From assembly GCA_024233305.1 (NCBI GenBank), contig JACKPV010000024.1:310001-374000 (forward strand): 64,000 bases of DNA, read 5' to 3'. The notes beneath the pieces are model-generated. The model was given only the letters and a program-made list of their open reading frames with translations. It searched no databases and was not told the origin of the DNA. This DNA comes from Verrucomicrobiales bacterium (GTDB lineage Bacteria; Verrucomicrobiota; Verrucomicrobiia; Limisphaerales; J093). A program made the translations under genes and the position numbers. Below are positions 1 to 7,485 of this stretch, piece after piece; within the stretch, counting starts at the first letter, position 1; every line of letters begins with the position of its first letter.

Positions 1-1
1 G

Positions 2-937
2 CTGTTCTTCCAGTTCATTTACTCTGAGAGCCTGTTCCTCCTGCTACTCGTGCTTCTGTGGCTTGGCTTGGAGGAACGCCGTTATGGACTCGCAGCCGTG
101 TTTGCAGTGCTGCTCCCGGTTTCTCGTGGGGTCGGGGCATTTGCGGTGCTGCCATTGGCTTGGCATGCATTCAGTGTAGCGCGACCAACCTGGCACCAAA
201 AGGTCTGTGATAGAGCTGTCGAGTGCTGGGAAGGGGGTGGGAATGCAACAGTAGGAAGTGCGGAGCAAGGAACAGGGAAAAACGTGCCCATTGCTGAAAA
301 CGGAGCTAGGACGCCGAGCGTGCGGGTCAAAGCAGCCGGTATCCGCCAGGAAAGCCAACGGCCTTCAACTGGCGTCAGATTGGAGATGGCTGGCGACAGG
401 CAACAGCCGATTGAAAACAGTGGGGAAAGGCGTGGCCAGACGTGGTTACCATGGTTACTGGTGGGAACGCCTTTCGTCGGATGGTGCGTATATCTTGCTC
501 TGATGTGGCATTGGACGGAAAATCCATTTGAGGGATTTGAGGCTCAGAAGTATTGGCGGGTGCATTCGATCAGCAACCTGTGGAATGCGCCGAAGTTCGT
601 GTTTGGTTTCTGGAGTCCTACGGGGTGGCATGCCTTTCGTGGCTCACTGCTGGACCGGTGCGCTTTCTTGATGGTACTCTACACGCTGCCGGTGATGTGG
701 TACCATGACAAGGGAATGCTTGTGTGGACCTACTGGCTGGCGGTACTGCCAGCAATGAGCGGGACATTCACGTCCTTTACGCGGTTTGCCTCCTGCGCGT
801 TCCCGGTGTTCATTGCACTGGGCGTGGAACTGAGCCGGCGCGAGTGGCGCTGGTGGCGCTACGGGTTGTTGTCGGTGTTCGTGACGCTGCACATCGTGCT
901 GGTCTGGCGATTTGTGAACTTCCGCTGGGCTGGATGA
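2..937 (+). CDS. Integral membrane glycosyltransferase, PIG-V/mannosyltransferase-like (5' truncated by window edge)
   Basis: The frame is open to the window edge, so the start lies upstream. The visible N-terminus reads FQFIYSESLFLLLLVLLW, resembling the YSESLFLLL signature of PIG-V-type and related lipid-linked-sugar mannosyltransferases, followed by a second hydrophobic stretch with PVSRGVGAFAVLPLAW. The C-terminal half has several membrane helices and ends in a Trp/Arg-rich loop plus one helix. Such enzymes transfer a sugar from a polyprenyl-phosphate donor in the membrane; the substrate cannot be read here. Oddly, about 90 hydrophilic residues (roughly 200-430) with no hydrophobic character separate the two helical blocks. 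The family call is by motif resemblance only. The next gene begins at or just after the stop. Confidence 0.55.
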   Translation: MFFQFIYSESLFLLLLVLLWLGLEERRYGLAAVFAVLLPVSRGVGAFAVLPLAWHAFSVARPTWHQKVCDRAVECWEGGGNATVGSAEQGTGKNVPIAENGARTPSVRVKAAGIRQESQRPSTGVRLEMAGDRQQPIENSGERRGQTWLPWLLVGTPFVGWCVYLALMWHWTENPFEGFEAQKYWRVHSISNLWNAPKFVFGFWSPTGWHAFRGSLLDRCAFLMVLYTLPVMWYHDKGMLVWTYWLAVLPAMSGTFTSFTRFASCAFPVFIALGVELSRREWRWWRYGLLSVFVTLHIVLVWRFVNFRWAG

Positions 938-963
938 ACTGGCATGGTCTGGAAGAACCACGA

Positions 964-1857
964 ATGAACACGAGTGGAAATGAAGATGGGGCCCTGGGAC
1001 TTGCGTCCAGCCAGCGCCGCCTCTCATGGGAGTCCGACGCGGGCTTTGTAGAGGTCCCAAGCCGGTTGGTCTTGACAACCCGTGGGTGCTGCCGGGCTTT
1101 CACCCTGATCGAGTTGCTGACAGTGATCGCTGTGATTACAGTGTTGGCGGGCATGATCCTGCCTGCGGTCCTGGCAGCCAAGTCGCGAGCGAAGGAGGCG
1201 ACATGTGCATCGAACCTCCGTCAGTTTGCCTTGGCACTCCATCTGTATGCACAGGACTACAAGGACGAACTGCCCCCGAACTCGGACGGACGAGACGAGG
1301 CGCTTGGCGCGACGTGGGTGGAAGGATGGCTTGGGCTACCGGGGCCGGATTGCACGAACACCGTCTATTTGCGCCAAAGCGTGCTGGCGCCATATCTCGG
1401 TCAGGAGGTCTCCGTCTGGCAATGCCCGTCCGCCAGGCGGCCCGTGAAGGTCTCTGGAGTCTCCCAGCCGCGTGTCCGCACGGTGTCACTCAACTGCTTT
1501 CTTGGGAGCCCGGTCGAGAGCCCAGCGGCCAGGACATATCGACGGCTAAGCGATATCAGGAAACCAATACCGTCCGAAATGTTCGCTTTCCTCGACGAGA
1601 GGGTGGAAACGATCAACGACGGGAGCTTCGCGCTGCAATGGGATTTTAGTGAACAGCAGCCCGAGGGCTGGATTTTGCGAGATAAACCTGGCACGCAACA
1701 CCGTAGCGGTGCAAACTTGGCGTTTGCTGATGCACACGTGGAACGGCACCGGTGGCGGGATAAGCGAACCGTGAACCCACCTCGCGACGATGCCGTCATG
1801 GCTGGTAATCCTGACATCTTGTGGCTCCAACAACACGCCACGTGGCGATCGCCTTGA
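964..1857 (+). CDS. Type II secretion/pseudopilin-like protein with prepilin leader and H-X9-D C-terminus
   Basis: About 297 residues. A basic leader is followed by a class III prepilin site, RAFTLIELLTVIAVITVLAGM (about residue 45): cleavage is expected before the Phe, with Glu at +5 and a hydrophobic helix. The C-terminus contains HRSGANLAFADAHVERHRW, matching the H-X9-D(G) tail typical of the DUF1559-like pseudopilin families abundant in Verrucomicrobiota and Planctomycetota. These proteins are processed by prepilin peptidase and sit in the inner membrane or periplasm; individual roles are unknown. Start choice is uncertain: ATG 964 has GGAAG about 10 bp upstream, while an in-frame ATG at 934 overlaps the upstream stop. 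The 964 start lies inside a repeat-like sequence (see findings). Confidence 0.75.
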   Translation: MNTSGNEDGALGLASSQRRLSWESDAGFVEVPSRLVLTTRGCCRAFTLIELLTVIAVITVLAGMILPAVLAAKSRAKEATCASNLRQFALALHLYAQDYKDELPPNSDGRDEALGATWVEGWLGLPGPDCTNTVYLRQSVLAPYLGQEVSVWQCPSARRPVKVSGVSQPRVRTVSLNCFLGSPVESPAARTYRRLSDIRKPIPSEMFAFLDERVETINDGSFALQWDFSEQQPEGWILRDKPGTQHRSGANLAFADAHVERHRWRDKRTVNPPRDDAVMAGNPDILWLQQHATWRSP

Positions 1858-1941
1858 CCGGCGATTCTCAACAAAGTGGATTCCATTTGCTGTACGCCCG
1901 CGTACGGCCAAGGTTGCGGGTGCTGGGAGGTATATAGACTC

Positions 1942-2406
1942 ATGAAATGGACTGCCAGTACGCCGTGTCAGGTTCGCCTCACCGTATTGCGTCGGTACGC
2001 GCAGTTCTGTGTGGTGGGTGGAAGCGGGGTGTTCGTGGACATGGCGGTAATCTGGTTGCTGGCTGATCCTGCGAATTTGGGTTGGGACCTCACGTTAAGC
2101 AAGGTCCTCGCAGCGGAGACGGCCATCGTCAACAATTTCGTTTGGAATGATGTCTGGACATTCGGAGGCTTGGCGGCGGTAACAGGCGGCTGGCGGGCAC
2201 GAGCGATTCGGTTCGGCAAGTTCAACCTAATCTGCCTCGCGGGCATTGCCTGGAGCGTACTGTTGTTGCAAGTCCAGGTGACTTGGTTAAGCATGGATGT
2301 TTACTTGGCGAATCTCGTTTCCATCATAGCGGTCAGCGTCTGGAATTTCGCTATGAACCTGAGGTTCGGCTGGAAGAGCGACCCTCGGAAAGGCGATCGG
2401 CGATGA
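1942..2406 (+). CDS. GtrA-like family membrane protein
   Basis: About 154 residues with four predicted membrane helices and the family layout: RYAQFCVVGGSGVFVDMAVIWLL, then AAETAIVNNFVWNDVWTF (the N-x-x-W-N-x-x-W-T-F region is diagnostic of GtrA), and C-terminal NFAMNLRFGWK. GtrA proteins are thought to flip or move polyprenyl-linked sugars for surface glycan modification, which fits the glycosyltransferase-like gene two genes upstream. Start ATG 1942 is chosen because GGGAGG lies 12 bp before it; the longer reading from 1876 adds a cysteine-rich stretch unlike the family. It is codirectional with the upstream genes, with an 84-bp gap. Confidence 0.8.
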   Translation: MKWTASTPCQVRLTVLRRYAQFCVVGGSGVFVDMAVIWLLADPANLGWDLTLSKVLAAETAIVNNFVWNDVWTFGGLAAVTGGWRARAIRFGKFNLICLAGIAWSVLLLQVQVTWLSMDVYLANLVSIIAVSVWNFAMNLRFGWKSDPRKGDRR

Positions 2407-2519
2407 AGACCGCGAAGGGCAGCGTGGCTGACCGCAACTGCGTAACCGTCGTCCGGCTTCGCAGGCGGCAGGTAGTGGCCGTAATAGACGAGTGGGGCAA
2501 CAATACGTTCCATGTGTAA
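2403..2519 (+). CDS. Possible 38-residue ORF overlapping the gtrA stop
   Basis: An ATG overlaps the GtrA-like stop in an ATGA arrangement and opens a 38-codon frame ending WGNNTFHV. No family is recognised. It may be the truncated start of a lost gene, since repeats and scar sequence follow directly. Coding is not established. Confidence 0.2.
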   Translation: MKTAKGSVADRNCVTVVRLRRRQVVAVIDEWGNNTFHV

Positions 2520-2619
2520 CTGACGCATGATCGAGGGGCGTTCGGGTTCTGCGGGATGAACCTGCCGTGGTTTTCGATCCAGCGCCGGGACACAGGGGTG
2601 TCCCTGGTCCGGTGTTAGC

Positions 2620-2881
2620 CCGGAATTCTCACAGCTTGAGGAAGACGGGTAGCGGGGAGCGTCGCGGGGTGAGAATTCCGGACTGTTGAAACCCGCGCCC
2701 CCGCAATAAGTTATGTCATCTGAATGAAAACAAGAACTGCTGAAATGAAGCTCCCCGGTTCAGTGGAAGCTGCAAACACCCTGTTCGTGGTTCAATCCAT
2801 ACCTCAACTGGGGCGCGGGTTTCCTTTAGCCCGCATTTCCGGTGCGTGATCAGTGAAACCTCGACCTGTGAGAAATGCGGG
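2620..2881. repeat. Cluster of three inverted repeats in a gene-free stretch
   Basis: Three inverted pairs lie end to end. CCGGAATTCTCAC (2620-2632) pairs exactly with 2669-2681. AAACCCGCGCCCC (2689-2701) pairs exactly with 2810-2822. CCCGCATTTC (2830-2839) pairs exactly with 2872-2881. The spacers are 36, 108 and 32 bases. No convincing gene lies between 2520 and 3130. The arrangement looks like small palindromic non-coding elements or decayed transposon ends next to an integration scar. Confidence 0.6.
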
Positions 2882-3140
2882 TTAGAGGCCGCAGCTTGGC
2901 GTCCCGAGACTCCATTCCCGCACAGCAGGCCCAGTAGTCGCTCCCGATCCGGCCGCCACGTCTTCGCATCATCCCCTGCAGGATCTCCCGCGCCTGCTCG
3001 AAGGCCGATTTCCGGCTGCCGTCACACAGCATCTTCGGCATCGCCGCCAGGATCGCAGTCAAAAGCTACAAATCCCTGGCACAAATCTGGCACCAAACGT
3101 CTTTCGCTGACGTAAGTCCTGCATAATCAAGGGTGGTAGG

Positions 3141-3190
3141 GCTCCTTTACACGGAGCGGGTCGCAGGTTCGAGTCCTGCATCGCTCACCA
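3141..3190 (+). other. 3' portion of a tRNA-Val(TAC) gene; likely attachment-site remnant
   Basis: The anticodon arm is intact: stem GCTCC/GGAGC around loop TTTACAC, anticodon TAC at 3148-3150. So is the T arm (GCAGG/CCTGC around TTCGAGT), the 3' acceptor strand ATCGCTC, a discriminator A and an encoded CCA. A GGTGGTAG-like D-loop trace precedes it. No upstream sequence can pair as GAGCGAT, so the 5' half is absent and this is not a functional tRNA. Duplicated 3' tRNA ends are the usual att product of tyrosine-recombinase elements, and an integrase-like fragment follows about 230 bp downstream. Confidence 0.75.
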
Positions 3191-3261
3191 CCTTCCCCAC
3201 CAAAATTTTACGATGATCGCTAAGGACTTGCGCGAACCCGCGTCGGGGCGAACGACTCTCC

Positions 3262-3356
3262 GAAGCGCCAACGGCGCGACAGACTTCAGCCCAGGGCATC
3301 GCCCTGGGGTTGGCGATCTCCCAGCAACCCAGCCCTGAAGGGGCGACCCAGTCGCC
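3262..3356. repeat. GC-rich dispersed intergenic element with a perfect hairpin
   Basis: CCCAGGGC (3290-3297) and GCCCTGGG (3301-3308) form an 8-bp stem with a 3-nt loop. The surrounding wording (gcgccaacggcgcg, then cagccctgaaggggcgac) resembles a short intergenic element found in many copies in planctomycete and verrucomicrobial genomes. That resemblance is from memory; only one copy is seen here. It is often wrongly called as a short hypothetical gene. Confidence 0.45.
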
Positions 3357-3418
3357 TGCCTCACCCGCGGACCGTCGGTACGTCCGCTCAGCTCCCCCCT
3401 CCCGCGATCTTCAGCCTC

Positions 3419-3550
3419 GGTATCCGCCGTGTTTTCACGTCCAAGGCCGCCGGCCAAGCCTACCTGGCCGACCTCCGCCTCCAGCAGCGCGAATCGGGTG
3501 AGGCGTGGCTGGCCCTGGAGCCCGAACAGCAGACCGAACGTAAGCGGTAA
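3419..3550 (+). pseudogene. Fragment of a tyrosine integrase N-terminal (arm/core-binding) region
   Basis: An open frame reads RRVFTSKAAGQAYLADLRLQ, then ESGEAWLALEPEQQTERKR and stop. The pattern 'VFxxxxxAxxYLxxLRxxxxxxGxxxxAL' resembles the N-terminal segment of integrases from verrucomicrobial islands. No catalytic domain follows. Its position just after the tRNA-Val 3' end fits a decayed integrative element. Assignment is by pattern and context only. Confidence 0.4.
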
Positions 3551-3602
3551 GCAGGGTGCAGGTCGCCGGGCGGCTCGGCGCGGGCAAGGCCAACCTCGAA
3601 CC

Positions 3603-3800
3603 TCACACCGCCGAAGCTAACTGGGGTTGCCAGTTCTCGGGCAATAACGGGTCGATCTGGGTGATGTTTAGGCCGGGGAGCCTCCGCAGGACGTCGGTAA
3701 GGTATTCCTGGGGGTTGATCCCGCGACGGCGGCAACTGATGATGATCGAGTAGATCACCGCACTGCGCCAACCCGCGTCCGGGTGCCCGATGAAGAGCCA
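3603..3800 (-). pseudogene. C-terminal fragment of an IS66-family transposase
   Basis: Reading the minus strand gives WLFIGHPDAGWRSAVIYSII, a cysteine/arginine stretch, then NPQEYLTDVLRRLPGLN and DPLLPENWQP before the stop at 3603-3605. This matches the closing segment of IS66 transposases (WLFxGxxxxGxRxAxxY, DPxxYLxDVLxRL, LLPxxW). The catalytic part is missing; the fragment ends near the left end of the following IS. The short inverted repeat CCGGTTAC/GTAACCGG (3807-3814, 3827-3834) lies at the break. Confidence 0.75.
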
Positions 3801-3878
3801 CCGGCGCCGGTTACCCTCCGGTTGCGGTAACCGGCGTTATGCGGAGAACGTGGTTCTGTGGAGTTATGGCCTTGGCTT

Positions 3879-6048
3879 CAGGGCGGTTGTCAAGGAGTCG
3901 TGGAAGAGGTTTGAAGGGAGAGATTTGGTTCGATTTCTCTGGGCACCCCCTCCTCTCCCTGCTTCACTCCGGGCATGTCGGTCCATCTTTCCAACGTGGT
4001 GAGCGAGGGACTGCCCCCGGAACCCGAGTTGCTCCAAGGGGTCCGGGTGCGTCTCATCGAGGAATCCGAACGCCCCCGGTTCGACGACCTTCTCCGCCGC
4101 AGGCACTACCTCAAGAACGCCACCGCCGTGGGCCAGGCCCTGCGCTATGTGGCCGAGTTTCAGGGGCAGTGGCTGGCCCTGCTGGTCTTCTGTTCGCCCG
4201 CCTTCCACCTCAAGCCCCGGGACCGCTGGCTGCATTGGTCGGCCCGCGAGGTGGCGGCCCGGCGCCATCTGCTGGCCCAAAACCAGCGCTTCCTGGTCCT
4301 GGCCGCCCCGGGGCGCTGGCCCAATCTGGCCTCGCGCGTGTTGAAGCTCAGCTGTGAACGTCTGGCCCAGGACTGGCAGCAGCACTTCGGCCATCCCGTG
4401 CTCGCGGTCGAGACCTTCGTCGATCCGCAACGCTTCCGGGGCACCTGCTACAAAGCCGCCGGCTGGCAACGGCTCGGCTCCACACCTGGGGCTGCCAGCG
4501 CGACTGGCAGGACTTCTACACCGACACCACCCATCCCAAGCAACTCTGGGTCCGGGCGCTGGGGCCCGCGGCCTTGAAGCACCTGCGCGCGGCCCAACTC
4601 CCGCCGCATCTGGCCGCCCATGAACGGCCCCTGCCGCCGGCCTGTCCGGTGGCCACGGGCCAGTTGTTTTCGTTGTGGCAGTGTTTCGCCGAGCAGATGC
4701 ATGAACCCCGCCGGCCCAAGGGCCTCCGGCATCCGCTGGCCACGGTGCTGAGTTTGATCGCCCTGGCGGTGGCGGCTGGTTCCGACGGGCCGCACGCGAT
4801 TGCCGAGTTCGCCGCCAGCCTCAATCATGGTCAGCGCTGGCAGTTGCGTTGCCGCCCGCGCCCGGGGGCTCCCCGGCAATGCGACGTGCCCAGTGAGCGC
4901 ACCTTCCGCCGCTTGCTCAAAAAGATTGATGTCGAGCAACTCAAGGGCGTGCTGGTCGGCTGGATGGCCCGCGAGGATCCCCGCCGGGCAGAGGTCCTCC
5001 ACCTGGACGGCAAGGTGGTCAAGAATGCCGCGCCGGCCCCGGCGGTGGCCACGGCCCCGGAACCGCCCGAGGAGATCCCGGCAGAATTGCAGAAGCCCAA
5101 AGCCGACAAAGCCCTGACACTGGTCAACTTCGTCACCGACCAGCAGCGACTGGTGGACCAAGTGGCTGTGCCAGCCAACACCAACGAGGAGGCGGCGGTC
5201 GCGGCGCACTGGTCCTCGATGGACCTGGCGGGGGTGTGTGTCACGACCGATGCCGCCCACACCACCAAGGCCAACGCGCGGCAACTCACCCAGGACAACG
5301 GGGCCGATTACCTCCTGATACTCAAGGGCAATCAACCCGGGGCCTTCGCCAAAGCCCAATCGCTCCTCGGGGCGCTTTTCCCCCTCAGGCCCGCACCATC
5401 GAAAAGGGCACGGGCGGGTTGAAGACCGGGCGCTGTGGTGCGTGGCGGTCACGCCCCAGACCCTGGGACTGGCCGGCGCGGCCCAGGTGTTGCGCGTGGA
5501 CCGCAAGGTCGATCATGTCCGCGGCGGGCAAGTGGTCAAACACACCGAGGAGACCGTCTACGCGGCGACCAGTTTCTGGACCGACGAGGCCGGGCCGGCC
5601 CCCCTGCTGGCCCTGGTGCGCAGTCACTGGAAGATCGAGAACGGCCAGCATCATCGGCGGGATCGCACCCAGGACGAGGATCGCTGTCCGGTGGCGGAGA
5701 CCAACACGGCGCGGGTGCTGTCCCTGTTTCGCTCCCTGACCATCTTCCTGCACGAACAGCAGCGCTACAAACGCGGGGGCAAGAAGTCGCTGCCCGACTA
5801 CGAGTTGCACATCTGTCGCCATCCTGGTGGCCTGATCCGTCGGTTCATGTCGCCACCGGCGTAGCCGACCCACCCAAACCGAGTCGCTCACCCCGGGGCG
5901 CTGCCGCGGGGAGGGATCGGTATGTCCGCCGGAGCCGCAAGCAGGCCCAAATGCGGGCTTTCATCGCCTCCATGCCCCGCTCGGACCCGTCGCCAACCGC
6001 CCTCCGCCCCCCGTTCAACCCCCTCCAGCTACTTTGTCACTCGCCCTG
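3879..6048 (+). mobile_element. ISAs1-type insertion sequence with DUF4338-transposase, copy 1 (decayed)
   Basis: A 2170-bp segment nearly identical to 57191-59362 in reverse orientation. Homology between the two copies starts exactly at CAGGGCGGTTGTCAAGGAG and ends at ...GTCACTCGCCCTG, so the ends are defined by comparison. The ends form imperfect terminal inverted repeats: CAGGGCGGTTGTCAAGGAG against CAGGGCGAGTGACAAAGTAG. Unlike copy 2, no target-site duplication is visible: the left flank ends ccttggctt and the right flank starts ccaggagct. It differs from copy 2 by a +2 insertion near 4490 and single-base losses in G and C runs near 5375-5415 and near 6007. Confidence 0.9.
3975..5864 (+). 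pseudogene. DUF4338 (DruA-like)-ISAs1 transposase, frameshifted, in IS copy 1
   Basis: The restored protein would be about 630 residues. The N-terminal part (about 1-200) has RPRFDDLLRRRHYL, VGQALRYVAEFQGQWLALL, DRWLHWS, PNLASRVLKLS, GHPVLAVETFVDPQRFRGTCY: the pattern of DUF4338, the domain also called DruA in Druantia defence loci. The following part has HPLATVLSLIALAVAAG, VLHLDGKVVKNA, VCVTTDAAHTT and SHWKIENGQHHRRD, typical of ISAs1-family DDE transposases. The frame breaks near 4490 (2-bp insertion) and twice between 5375 and 5420, leaving three ORFs. It is inactive as it stands unless the sequence has homopolymer errors. Confidence 0.85.
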
Positions 6049-6177
6049 CCAGGAGCTTGGGACCCGCCCCGATCAAGCTCGACACTCCCGCCGGCGGCGC
6101 CTACCGTGGCCGCGCCCGACACGAAGCCTGACAACGACAATTGAATCGGTCGAAACCACCGAGAAACCCAGCCTGAC

Positions 6178-7431
6178 ATGCCGACCTGCCCGCCGACCTC
6201 GACCGCTCCCTGCAGACGAAACCCCCGCTCAACCCGGACGCCCGGATGGTCATTGACCGCCCTTCTCGCCGGTGGCGCCGTGCTCGTCGCCCAAGCAGAG
6301 GACGCCGACCGCCTCCGACCCTACATCCAGTTCCGCAGTGCCGAGTTCAACACCGCGTGGGACGTGCTCGACGGCATCGGCCTCGGCGCCGGCGTGAACC
6401 TGAACCGGTATTGGGGCATCGAGTTCGCCGCCGATTTTTACGAGATGGAACTGCTGGACCGCACCGACACCAGCGTCGGTGAGGAGGGCATCTGGCACTT
6501 CGTCCCGCAGGCCCGCTTCCGCTACCCGATGCTCAAGGACCGCCTCGTGCCCTACCTGATTGCCGGCATCGGCCCCAACCGTATGGAGTACAACGACCGC
6601 ACCCAGGCCGGTTTCGGGCGCGACATCGACGCCAACGGCGGCTCGTTCAGCGTCGCGCTTGGCGGCGGCATCGAGTACTTCCTCGCCGATAACATCACCT
6701 TCGGCATCGAGGGCAAATACATGTGGTCCGACCCGGTGGACGTCAGCATTGACGGGCAACGCCAGGAACTCGACATGTCCGCGCCGCTGGTGACGATGGG
6801 GTTGCGCGTCTACCTCGATGAAAACCACCCCCAGCCGAAGGCCGATTCCCTTGCCGACGTCCCCGCCCGCCTGTATGCGGGCGTCCGGATCGGCGTCGGG
6901 GTGATGCCGGACGGCAACTGGGTTCCGGGCGTCAAACTCGAACCCGAGGTCTCCTCCTGGGGCCCGTTCAACCAGATCTTCGGACTCTCACTTGGGGCAA
7001 ATTTCGGTCGCCACCTCGGGGTCGAACTGACCGGCGAATCCATGGAATGGGCCATCCACTACGGCGCCCGCGGGAGCATCGGCGAATACGCCTTCGTCCC
7101 CGTCATTCCGCACTTGCGCTTCCGCCTGCCGCTCGAACGGGGGCGCGTCGTTCCCTTTGTCATGGCGGGATTCGGGGCCGCCTACGGCGAATTCAACGAT
7201 CTCAAACCCGCCGGTCAGGGCATCCCCGTCGATGCCTCGGGCTTCTACCCCGCCCTGGGCGTCGGCGGCGGCATCGAGTATTTCTTCACGCGCCAGGCCT
7301 CCGTGAGTCTCGAGGCCCGCTGGAATTACTCGTGGGGTCACGAAATCACTCTCGATGGCCTCGCCCAGTCCGGCGACATCAGCAACGTCCAGGCGCAGAT
7401 CGGCATCCGGCTCTACCTGCTCGAACTCTGA
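6178..7431 (+). CDS. Outer-membrane beta-barrel protein with two tandem barrel domains
   Basis: 417 residues. An Arg-rich N-region and the hydrophobic core SLTALLAGGAVLVAQA suggest a signal peptide with cleavage near AQA/ED. Two similar halves follow (about 45-220 and 235-417). Each runs from a strand such as RPYIQFRSAEF or RLYAGVRIGVGV, through a 'GxGxNxxxxxGxE' strand and 'VPxxRFRxPLxxxRxVPyxxAGxG', to 'GGGIEYFxxxxxxxxxE' and a closing strand with alternating hydrophobics (LVTMGLRVYL, AQIGIRLYLLEL). This is the pattern of OmpA/OmpX-like 8-strand barrels in tandem, located in the outer membrane; the function is unknown. It starts 130 bp after the IS copy 1 end, so the IS may have replaced its original promoter. 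Confidence 0.75.
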   Translation: MPTCPPTSTAPCRRNPRSTRTPGWSLTALLAGGAVLVAQAEDADRLRPYIQFRSAEFNTAWDVLDGIGLGAGVNLNRYWGIEFAADFYEMELLDRTDTSVGEEGIWHFVPQARFRYPMLKDRLVPYLIAGIGPNRMEYNDRTQAGFGRDIDANGGSFSVALGGGIEYFLADNITFGIEGKYMWSDPVDVSIDGQRQELDMSAPLVTMGLRVYLDENHPQPKADSLADVPARLYAGVRIGVGVMPDGNWVPGVKLEPEVSSWGPFNQIFGLSLGANFGRHLGVELTGESMEWAIHYGARGSIGEYAFVPVIPHLRFRLPLERGRVVPFVMAGFGAAYGEFNDLKPAGQGIPVDASGFYPALGVGGGIEYFFTRQASVSLEARWNYSWGHEITLDGLAQSGDISNVQAQIGIRLYLLEL

Positions 7432-7485
7432 ACCCGCAGCCAGAAACCGATTCCCCGGCCCGCGGCTTTCATCTAGCGTCCCGCC

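Noticed and set aside
2850..3062. 70-residue minus-strand ORF (MTAILAAMPKMLCDGSRKSA...)
   Set aside because: It looks protein-like but matches no family I can name, and it ends inside an inverted repeat. It may be a fragment of a lost mobile gene, but the evidence is too thin to list it.
3131..3190. A functional tRNA-Val gene
   Set aside because: No upstream sequence pairs with the acceptor strand; only the 3' part is present.
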